Shown here piece after piece: positions 1-6,052 of a stretch of DNA of 12,993 nucleotides. Numbering within the stretch: position 1 is the first letter of the stretch; every line of letters starts with the position of its first letter. The translations under genes were made by a program, and so were the position numbers. The notes beneath the pieces are model-generated. The model had not been told where the DNA came from. It made no database searches and was given only the letters and a program-made list of their open reading frames with translations. The stretch is from Gammaproteobacteria bacterium (lineage in GTDB: Bacteria > Pseudomonadota > Gammaproteobacteria > GCA-001735895): NCBI GenBank assembly GCA_003645435.1, contig QNFD01000034.1, positions 1-12,993 of the forward strand, written 5' to 3'.

Positions 1-796
1 CATAATAGTCGTTAACAATGCGGGTGATCGGTAAAGCCGCGCCATTTTTTTCACTTTCCTCTAAACATATTCCCAGGTCCTTGCGCATCCAGTCGACCGC
101 AAAACCGAAATCGAATTCATCCTTGAGCATGGTGTAACCGCGGTTTTCCATTTGCCAGGAACCCGCCGCGCCTTTTGAAATGACGTCGACAACCTTAGCA
201 CCATCGAGTCCGGAGCGCTGGGCAAAATCGAGCCCTTCGGACAAACCCTGCACCAGGCCGGCGATACAGATCTGGTTTACCATCTTGGTTAATTGCCCGG
301 CCCCGGCAGAGCCGAGTAGTTCAACCGCACGGGCATAACTGAGAATCACCGGTTTAGCGGTATCAAAAGCTGCTTGCTCGCCGCCGGCCATGACCGTTAA
401 CACGCCGTTTTCGGCGCCGGCCTGGCCGCCCGATACCGGTGCGTCGAGAAAAGGGACCTGCGATTTCTGTGAAATCTCACGCGCCACGTTAGCCGAAGCG
501 GTAGTGTGATCGACCAGGATGGCCCCATCAGCAATACCAGCCAGCACACCATCTTCACCATATACCACCGAACGCAGGTCATCATCGTTACCAACGCAAA
601 TAAAGACGAAATCTGCACCCTCGGCGGCTTCTCTCGGCGTTCCTGCCCAGCTACCCTCGTAATCCTTGCACCACTGTTCGGCTTTGGCCCTGGTTCGATT
701 ATAAACCGTCGTCGCATATCCTGCATTGGCCAGATGCCCGGCCATCGGATAACCCATAACACCCAGCCCGATAAAGGCGACTTTTTCTTTACTCAT
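1..796 (-). CDS. 3-hydroxyisobutyrate dehydrogenase-family NAD(P)-dependent oxidoreductase, 3' end cut by window edge
   Basis: The protein belongs to the beta-hydroxyacid dehydrogenase family, which oxidises or reduces short 3-hydroxyacids such as 3-hydroxyisobutyrate (valine breakdown) or tartronate semialdehyde (glyoxylate and glycerate metabolism). About 265 codons are visible of a family length near 290. The Rossmann NAD(P) motif GLGVMG is at residues 10-15, the substrate-binding DAPVSGG at 118-124, and the catalytic lysine is K171 in GAGQLTKMVNQ. The start is the ATG at 794-796, preceded by CAGG about 8 nt upstream. The gene lies 74 bp downstream of uvrD on the same strand and has its own likely promoter (857-886). 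The C-terminus is outside the window. The substrate cannot be told from sequence; GarR-like and MmsB-like roles are both possible. Confidence 0.9.
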   Translation of the reverse strand, partial: MSKEKVAFIGLGVMGYPMAGHLANAGYATTVYNRTRAKAEQWCKDYEGSWAGTPREAAEGADFVFICVGNDDDLRSVVYGEDGVLAGIADGAILVDHTTASANVAREISQKSQVPFLDAPVSGGQAGAENGVLTVMAGGEQAAFDTAKPVILSYARAVELLGSAGAGQLTKMVNQICIAGLVQGLSEGLDFAQRSGLDGAKVVDVISKGAAGSWQMENRGYTMLKDEFDFGFAVDWMRKDLGICLEESEKNGAALPITRIVNDYY

Positions 797-856
797 TTGT
801 ATACCTGTATAGATAAATGTTGGCGAATTTTAACACTAGCGAAACCGCGATTCCTG

Positions 857-886
857 ATTATATTAGCCTCTCAGGCCGACTGTAAT
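857..886 (-). promoter_or_regulatory. Candidate sigma70 promoter for the dehydrogenase gene
   Basis: On the minus strand a perfect TATAAT (857-862) follows ATTACA (881-886; 4 of 6 matches to TTGACA) at an 18 bp spacing. The -35 box lies inside the last codons of uvrD. Transcription would start near position 850, giving a leader of about 54 nt before the ATG at 796. This would let the metabolic gene be expressed apart from uvrD. It is a motif match only. Confidence 0.45.
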
Positions 887-3045
887 TTTGCATAATTGGC
901 CATCAACCATTTGCTGCCGGCGTTTTCAAAATTAACCTGCACCCGCGATTGCGCACCCTGGCCCTCCAGGTTTAATATAATTCCACTGCCAAAGCTTGCA
1001 TGGCTTACACGCTGCCCGACAAACAGGCCGGTATCAGCCTCGGTTTTACTATGCCCGATTTTTGCCGGGGCCTGGTAAACGGGTCGGCTGAACTGTGCTT
1101 TTGGTCTGATTTCCTGCAAACACTCGGCCGGAATTTCACGAATAAACCGCGATAAAATATTATAGTTTTCATTACCGTACAGTCGACGTACCTCGGCACT
1201 GGTCACTATCAGTTGTTCCCGCGCACGCGTAATACCGACATAACAAAGACGACGCTCCTCCTCCATTCGCCCCGGCTCCTGGCTGGAACGCTGGTGCGGA
1301 AATAATCCTTCTTCCATGCCAACCAGAAATACCAGTGGAAACTCGAGTCCCTTTACCGAATGCATGGTCATCAGCTGCACACAGTCTTCCCATTCATCGG
1401 CCTGACCTTCACCAGCTTCGAGCGCGGCATGTGCCAGAAATGCATCGAGCGTGCTCATGTTTTCATCTTCTATTTCGACGTCTATGGCGAATCCCTTACC
1501 CGCGCCAGTCAGTTCCTGCAAGTTTTCAAGACGTGATTGTCCTTTTTCCGACTGGTCTTTGCTGAAATGGACCTTAAGCCCGCTTTGCTCGATGCACAGG
1601 GTGATTTGTTCCGCCAGGCTCAGCAAATCCATGCCGTTTTGCATGCGCCGAATCAGATCGATATAAGTCTGTAGTGCGGTGTTTGCACGCGGGGTCATCT
1701 GCCCAGATTCGAGCAATGATCGGGCCGCGTCCCATAATGATTGTGAATGCTGCCTGGCCTGGTCGCGGATCAGGTCCAGGGTTTTTTGGCCAATACCGCG
1801 CGGGGGGTGATTGACGGTTCTGTCAAAGGCGTGATCCGCGGCCGGATTGGCGAGCATGCGTAGATAGGCCAGCGCATCTTTGATTTCAGCGCGTTCGAAG
1901 AAGCGTAAACCACCGTAGACGCGATAGGGTATGCCGCGAGTTACGAGCGCTTCTTCGAACTGGCGAGACTGGGCATTGGAGCGGTATAAAACTGCCAGAT
2001 CACGACGATTTCGACCCTGGTCAACCCAGCTTTGAATTCGATCGACGACAAAACGCGCCTCGTCTTTTTCATTATAGGCCGAGTAATAAATGATTGGTTC
2101 ACCCTCTTCACTCTGGGTCCACAACTCCTTACCCATACGGCCGCTGTTATTCTCAATGAGCGCGTTTGCCGCCTTTAAAATAGTTCCTGTCGAGCGATAG
2201 TTTTGTTCGAGACGAATTATTTGCGTGCCGCCAAAATCTTTTTCGAAATCGTGTATGTTTTCGATGCGTGCGCCGCGCCAGCCATAAATCGACTGATCGT
2301 CGTCACCGACCACAAATACCGGCGTTTGCTTACCGGCCATCATACGTATCCATGCATACTGTATCGCATTCGTATCCTGGAACTCATCTACCAGAATGTA
2401 CTGAAAGCGGCGCTGGTAATGCCCGCGTATATCATCGTTATCGCGGATCAATTCCAGCGCACGCAGCAACAGCTCGGCGAAGTCGACAACCCCGGCGCGC
2501 TGGCAAAGTTCTTCGTAGAGCCGGTAAATAGCGAGCCTTTGCTGCTCTTCAGGATCATGCCCAGGGTCAATATGCGCCGGGCGCAGACCCTCATCTTTTT
2601 TATGATTGATATACCACTGGGCCTGTTTCGGCGGCCACAGAGTATCATTGAGATCGAGTTGTTTGACTACTCGTTTGACCAGGCGCAACTGGTCGTCACT
2701 GTCCAGTATCTGGAAGGTCTGAGGCAGGTTGGCCGCCTCCCAGTGGGCACGCAACATTCGATGTGCAAGCCCGTGAAAGGTTCCAACCCACATCGCGCCC
2801 GCTGAAATACCCAGCAGATCTTCGACACGCGCGCGCATTTCGCTCGCGGCCTTATTCGTAAATGTAACCGCGAGCACACTAAACGGTGATAATCCATTTA
2901 CCTCGCAAACCCAGGCGATGCGTTGCGTCAGAACCCGGGTCTTGCCGCTGCCGGCGCCGGCCAGTACCAGCAAGTGTCCCGGTTCCGCACTGACCGCCTC
3001 GCGTTGACGGGGATTGAGGTCGTCTAGCAGGTGAGAAACATCCAT
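871..3045 (-). CDS. uvrD: DNA helicase II UvrD
   Basis: This is a superfamily 1A 3'-5' DNA helicase that removes the UvrC-incised oligonucleotide in nucleotide excision repair, unwinds DNA in MutHLS mismatch repair and strips RecA filaments. It has 724 residues against 720 in E. coli, with strong similarity from the first residue (MDVSHLLDDLNPRQREAV). Visible motifs are Walker A AGAGSGKT (29-36), motif II VDEFQDTN (219-226), motif III GDDDQSIYGWRG (247-258), motif IV around IRLEQNYRS (277-285), motif V TMHSVKGLEF (560-569) and motif VI YVGITRA (602-608). The C-terminal Tudor-like segment (FVGQRVSHASFGSGIILNLEGQG) is intact. The ATG at 3043-3045 matches the family start but has no clear Shine-Dalgarno. 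The 371 bp upstream is gene-free and carries an inverted-repeat cluster; I saw no CTG-N10-CAG LexA box there. Confidence 0.98.
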   Translation of the reverse strand: MDVSHLLDDLNPRQREAVSAEPGHLLVLAGAGSGKTRVLTQRIAWVCEVNGLSPFSVLAVTFTNKAASEMRARVEDLLGISAGAMWVGTFHGLAHRMLRAHWEAANLPQTFQILDSDDQLRLVKRVVKQLDLNDTLWPPKQAQWYINHKKDEGLRPAHIDPGHDPEEQQRLAIYRLYEELCQRAGVVDFAELLLRALELIRDNDDIRGHYQRRFQYILVDEFQDTNAIQYAWIRMMAGKQTPVFVVGDDDQSIYGWRGARIENIHDFEKDFGGTQIIRLEQNYRSTGTILKAANALIENNSGRMGKELWTQSEEGEPIIYYSAYNEKDEARFVVDRIQSWVDQGRNRRDLAVLYRSNAQSRQFEEALVTRGIPYRVYGGLRFFERAEIKDALAYLRMLANPAADHAFDRTVNHPPRGIGQKTLDLIRDQARQHSQSLWDAARSLLESGQMTPRANTALQTYIDLIRRMQNGMDLLSLAEQITLCIEQSGLKVHFSKDQSEKGQSRLENLQELTGAGKGFAIDVEIEDENMSTLDAFLAHAALEAGEGQADEWEDCVQLMTMHSVKGLEFPLVFLVGMEEGLFPHQRSSQEPGRMEEERRLCYVGITRAREQLIVTSAEVRRLYGNENYNILSRFIREIPAECLQEIRPKAQFSRPVYQAPAKIGHSKTEADTGLFVGQRVSHASFGSGIILNLEGQGAQSRVQVNFENAGSKWLMANYAKLQSA

Positions 3046-3191
3046 CGAAGCAACTGTTGATTAATCGAGGCGCGATTGTATCAGGAAATTAATGCCGAAT
3101 GATCCTCGAGCGCAGGGAAATCGCCCTGATGAAAAAATTTCTCTCGCAGAGGCGCAGAACTTGATCTGACATATAGAATTAAAATAAAAAT

Positions 3192-3220
3192 CGTCATGCC
3201 GGCGCAGGCCGGTATCCATT
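3192..3220 (+). repeat. REP-like hairpin repeat unit, copy 1
   Basis: This 29 bp unit begins CGTCATG and ends TATCCATT. Its middle folds into a stem of ATGCCGGC (3196-3203) with GCCGGTAT (3208-3215), one G-T wobble and a GCAG loop. It is identical to the complement of 3301-3329. Units of the form GTCAT-hairpin-ATCCA are a familiar intergenic repeat type in proteobacteria. Confidence 0.8.
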
Positions 3221-3300
3221 GTGAATAATTGCTGAAGGTAATATTGGTACCACGATAGGCCTATCAATCAACGGCTTATTTAATTTCATAAATTCGTTTC

Positions 3301-3329
3301 AATGGATACCGGCCTGCGCCGGCATGACG
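3301..3329 (-). repeat. REP-like hairpin repeat unit, copy 2 (inverted)
   Basis: This is a perfect inverted copy of 3192-3220, 80 bp away, with the same internal hairpin. A head-to-head pair of such units is the layout of a BIME. Perfect identity over 29 bp points to a recent origin or to sequence constraint. Confidence 0.8.
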
Positions 3330-3416
3330 GATAATTTGATTTACCCTTTTTACCCCTGCGTACTCCGCGCCTCTGCAATAGCATAAGTAGGCAGATAAAC
3401 GGTAATCCTGCACTGA

Positions 3417-3860
3417 TTACCACTTGTCACGGGCTTTGCTGTCACTATCCTTTGCCGCGACCCAGTGGGCGCCTTTCTCGCTGGTTTCCTTCTTCCAGAA
3501 AGGCGCATCTGTTTTCAGATAGTCCATGATAAATTCGCAGGCGGCAAAGGCCTCCCGGCGATGTGCCGATAGCACGCTAACCATTACTATCTGATCAGCC
3601 GGTTTTAAATCACCAACGCGATGAATAATCGCGCAGTCGAGAATCTCCCAGCGCTGCCGGGCGGTCTCGATAATACTGGTCAGCGACTTTTCGGTCATAC
3701 CCGGATAGTGTTCCAGCGTCATTTGTTGCAATCGGTTTTGCGGTAAGTCACGCACCAGTCCGATAAAACTGGTGATGGCACCAACGTCAGAACGTCCGGC
3801 ACACAATTCTCGATTCACCTCGGCCAGGTCGAAATCCTGTTGTTGTACTTTAACAATCAT
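3417..3860 (-). CDS. moaE: Molybdopterin synthase catalytic (large) subunit MoaE
   Basis: With thiocarboxylated MoaD, MoaE converts cyclic pyranopterin monophosphate to molybdopterin by adding the dithiolene sulfurs. From the ATG at 3858-3860 the protein has 147 residues (E. coli 150). Key family residues are visible: R38 in GLVRD, the block LEHYPGMTEKSL (49-60), HR at 100-101, and the active-site lysines K116 and K123 in DYLKTDAPFWKKE. A TTG at 3891-3893 in the same frame would add 11 residues and overlap moeA; the ATG is preferred because the extra residues (RSGSNSGTPS) do not look like family sequence. The ATG lies 13 nt after the moeA stop, which suggests co-transcription. No good Shine-Dalgarno is present, so coupling to moeA translation is possible. 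No moaD is in the window. Confidence 0.96.
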   Translation of the reverse strand: MIVKVQQQDFDLAEVNRELCAGRSDVGAITSFIGLVRDLPQNRLQQMTLEHYPGMTEKSLTSIIETARQRWEILDCAIIHRVGDLKPADQIVMVSVLSAHRREAFAACEFIMDYLKTDAPFWKKETSEKGAHWVAAKDSDSKARDKW

Positions 3861-3873
3861 TGAAGGAGTACCG

Positions 3874-5106
3874 CTATTCGAGCCACTGCGCAAAGGAAAT
3901 ATAGTCGACGTATTCGCCTGCCTTCAGAGTCCGGCCCTCGGCGATTTCGACCAGGCCCTCGGCCCAGACTGTCGAACTGAGTACGCCCGAATCCTGGTTT
4001 GGATAAATACGCGCCACGGTTTGCCCATCCTGGCTAGTTTCCAGGAGCGCCCGTAAAAATTCACGCCGACTATCAGGTTTTGGCCAGTCGAAGTCGGCAA
4101 TAACCGGGGTTGCCCGCGGCTGGTGCCATACCCTGCCCTGCAGAATTTTGATTAGCGGACAGACAAACAGGCAAAAGGTGACAAACACAGATACCGGGTT
4201 ACCCGGCAGGCCAATGAACGGGGTTTGCCTGATTTGACCAAAAGCCAGCGGTTTACCCGGTTTGATAGCCAGGCGCCACATATGCAACTCGCCGAGCGCT
4301 TCGATGGCGACACGAACGTAATCTTCTTCACCAACCGACACCCCACCGCAGGTAACCACCAGGTCAGCCTCGCTGGTTGCTTTTAACATCGCGGCTTTGG
4401 TTTCCTCTAAAGTATCGCCGACCAGGCCAAGGTCAATAATTTCAGCACCGAGGGCCCGCAATAAACCAGACATTGTATAACGATTGGAATCGTAAATTTT
4501 ACCCGGCCCCAGGTCCTGCCCGGGCTCGACCAGTTCGTCACCGGTGAGAAAAATACCAACCTTCAGCTTTTCGAATACCGGCAGCGATTCGAGTCCGACC
4601 GATGCCGCGAGGCCGATATCCTGCGCTCGCAGTCGACAGCCCTGCTTCAGGATCGTATCTCCGCTGCGAATGTCGTTACCGGCGGGACGCACGTTCTCAC
4701 CGCTCGCGGGCCTGTAATCGAAACGAATCGCATTGTCATCCAGCTGCACCCGCTCCTGCATGATGACCGCGTCGGCGCCGGCCGGGACTGGTGCGCCGGT
4801 AAATATTCTTGCCGCGGTTCCCGGTTGCAGCGGCCCTGCCTCTTCACCGGCTGCGATGCGTTGTGATACTGGTAACAGGCTCTCACCCGATGTTGCCAGG
4901 TCCGAGGTATTCAGGGCATAACCATCCATCGCTGAATTATCGCTGTTCGGCACATTGATACCGGCGCACTGGGGCTCGGCCAGTACATCACCGAAAGTTT
5001 GTAACAGGGGCTTAACCACTGTTGCCTGTGCGGGCGACAGCTTGTCGATGAGCTGGCGTAATGCTTCATCGTAGGGAATTAACGGTTCCAGGCCAGACTG
5101 ATTCAT
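3874..5106 (-). CDS. moeA: Molybdopterin molybdenumtransferase MoeA
   Basis: MoeA inserts molybdate into adenylylated molybdopterin to give active molybdenum cofactor in the cytoplasm. The protein has 410 residues from the ATG at 5104-5106 (E. coli 411). Motifs in order are NSAMDGYA (57-64), TGAPVPAGADAV (103-114), TGDE (188-191), GGVSVGEEDYV (254-264), KPGKPLAFG (282-290) and GLPGNPVS (299-306), followed by the C-terminal beta-barrel domain. Start choice is uncertain. A TTG at 5122-5124 in the same frame adds six residues and has GAGAAG 8 nt upstream, whereas the ATG lacks a Shine-Dalgarno but overlaps the stop of a short upstream frame as ATGA. moaE follows at 13 nt. Together they form the late part of the Moco pathway. 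Confidence 0.97.
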   Translation of the reverse strand: MNQSGLEPLIPYDEALRQLIDKLSPAQATVVKPLLQTFGDVLAEPQCAGINVPNSDNSAMDGYALNTSDLATSGESLLPVSQRIAAGEEAGPLQPGTAARIFTGAPVPAGADAVIMQERVQLDDNAIRFDYRPASGENVRPAGNDIRSGDTILKQGCRLRAQDIGLAASVGLESLPVFEKLKVGIFLTGDELVEPGQDLGPGKIYDSNRYTMSGLLRALGAEIIDLGLVGDTLEETKAAMLKATSEADLVVTCGGVSVGEEDYVRVAIEALGELHMWRLAIKPGKPLAFGQIRQTPFIGLPGNPVSVFVTFCLFVCPLIKILQGRVWHQPRATPVIADFDWPKPDSRREFLRALLETSQDGQTVARIYPNQDSGVLSSTVWAEGLVEIAEGRTLKAGEYVDYISFAQWLE

Positions 5107-5210
5107 ATCGACAAACCGGTGCAAACAAACATCTTCTCAAACCAACTGTTCAACAAAAAATAGCGCTTATTGTAACCGTTTTTGGCGCGCTCAAAAAACC
5201 TGTTTGGCAT
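5103..5210 (-). CDS. Possible 35-residue upstream ORF overlapping the moeA start
   Basis: An uninterrupted 35-codon frame starts at ATG 5208-5210, 13 nt after the FAH-family stop, and ends with TGA at 5103-5105. The end overlaps the moeA ATG in the classic ATGA arrangement. The product is basic and aromatic (it starts MPNRFFERAKNGYNKRYF and ends FVCTGLSI). CCGGA abuts the ATG, so there is no properly spaced ribosome binding site. It could be a coupling leader or a chance frame; I recognise no family. Confidence 0.2.
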   Translation of the reverse strand: MPNRFFERAKNGYNKRYFLLNSWFEKMFVCTGLSI

Positions 5211-5222
5211 TCCGGGTGATTA

Positions 5223-6005
5223 CTATTCCTCACCAGGCCGATAATAATTTGTCAGCCTGCCGATTCCCTCGATATCCACGCTAACGGTTGTGTCCGGCTT
5301 CATCGTCTTAACACCCAGCGAGGTGCCGCATGCAATCACATCACCGGGGTAAAGCGTCATGTCGCCCGAAATCAGACTAACCAGATCGAGTGGTGAAAAA
5401 ATCATGTCCGAGACCGGGTAGTTCTGGCGTTCTTCACCGTTTACCAGAGTTCTAATTACGAGTGAATCCGGATTTTCCAGTTCCGCGATACAGGGACCAA
5501 TCACGCCAAAGCCATCGAAGCTCTTCGCCCGCGTCCACTGCGGGAAGGCCTCGTACTTGAACAGGAGATGAATAGCGGTGACATCATTAATACAGGTGTA
5601 GCCAAGCACATAGTCAGCAATCTCGTTGCGGGCCACTGACTTGCAGGTCTTGCCGATCACAACACCCAGCTCGCCTTCGTAGATGAGGCGACCATCGTAG
5701 CCCTGTGGATGCAGAATTTCATCACCCTCTCCACTCACGCAACTGGAAGGCTTGATGAAATAAAACGGGAATTCCGGTAACTCGAGATCCTGGGCCGCCG
5801 CGAGCTCGTGGAAGTTGTTCCACATGGCAACAATCTTGCTGGGTTCACAGGGTGATAGTAATTTTACATCTTCGAGCGCCAGGATTTCTCCATTGGGTTG
5901 CGGATCATCGAACATGTCACCCTTGTGGCAATGTACCCGGTCGGTTTCAAGCAGGCCAAATCCCTGTTGTCCGTCGTATTCGTAACGCACCCATTTTTTT
6001 GTCAT
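5223..6005 (-). CDS. Fumarylacetoacetate hydrolase (FAH) family protein
   Basis: The 260-residue protein has the FAH C-terminal fold, used by fumarylacetoacetases, acylpyruvate hydrolases, oxaloacetate decarboxylases and 2-hydroxyhepta-2,4-dienedioate isomerases, all needing Mg2+ or Mn2+. The metal ligands fit E110 and E112 in YEGELGVVIGK and D141 in CINDVTA. The conserved lysine is K161 in RAKSFDGFGVIGP, and the C-terminal CGTSLGV block near residue 227 is typical. The usual NYxxHAxE element is replaced by WNNFHELAAAQ (62-72), so the catalytic histidine may be H66 or may be shifted. The ATG at 6003-6005 has a good GGGAG about 8 nt upstream. It follows recG at 47 nt with a GC-rich hairpin between. 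The substrate is not predictable; no aromatic or tyrosine degradation genes are next to it. Confidence 0.93.
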   Translation of the reverse strand: MTKKWVRYEYDGQQGFGLLETDRVHCHKGDMFDDPQPNGEILALEDVKLLSPCEPSKIVAMWNNFHELAAAQDLELPEFPFYFIKPSSCVSGEGDEILHPQGYDGRLIYEGELGVVIGKTCKSVARNEIADYVLGYTCINDVTAIHLLFKYEAFPQWTRAKSFDGFGVIGPCIAELENPDSLVIRTLVNGEERQNYPVSDMIFSPLDLVSLISGDMTLYPGDVIACGTSLGVKTMKPDTTVSVDIEGIGRLTNYYRPGEE

Positions 6006-6035
6006 TATTATCGCTCCCGCGTCAATTCGTTATAT

Positions 6036-6050
6036 CGGCCCGTCGGACCG
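6036..6050 (-). other. GC-rich hairpin between recG and the FAH-family gene
   Basis: On the minus strand CGGTCC pairs with GGGCCG through six pairs, including one G-T, around a GAC loop. It starts 2 nt after the recG stop and ends about 30 nt before the next ATG. No T-run follows, so it is not a standard intrinsic terminator. It could protect the recG message end or modulate downstream expression. Confidence 0.35.
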
Positions 6051-6052
6051 CT

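Larger units (their letters stand above)
3146..3376. repeat. Nested inverted-repeat cluster in the moaE-uvrD spacer
   Basis: Three symmetric layers share a centre near 3260. The outer arms are a perfect 10 bp inverted pair, GCAGAGGCGC at 3146-3155 and its complement at 3367-3376. The middle arms are a perfect 29 bp inverted pair (3192-3220 and 3301-3329). The core GATAGGCCTATC (3254-3265) is a perfect 12 bp palindrome. Sequence between the layers does not pair. There is no open frame with coding character. The whole 3046-3416 spacer holds this cluster and nothing else I can name. The build resembles REP/BIME or MITE-like dispersed intergenic repeats; copies elsewhere in the genome cannot be seen from here. 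Confidence 0.8.

Noticed and set aside
866..876. Terminator at the uvrD end (GCCT-GAG-AGGC containing the stop)
   Set aside because: The stem is only four pairs with a three-base loop and no T-run follows. It overlaps the spacer of the candidate promoter instead.
2203..2805. 200-codon plus-strand frame
   Set aside because: It lies wholly inside uvrD on the opposite strand. UvrD is unmistakable there, so this is an antisense shadow frame.
3061..3267. 68-codon minus-strand frame in the uvrD-moaE spacer
   Set aside because: Part of it (MDTGLRRHDD) is simply the translation of the 29 bp repeat unit. It has no family resemblance and no ribosome binding site, so it is not called as a gene.
3046..3416. 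LexA (SOS) box upstream of uvrD
   Set aside because: E. coli uvrD is SOS-controlled, so I looked for CTG-N10-CAG in the spacer. Candidate CTG sites lack the matching CAG, so none is reported.
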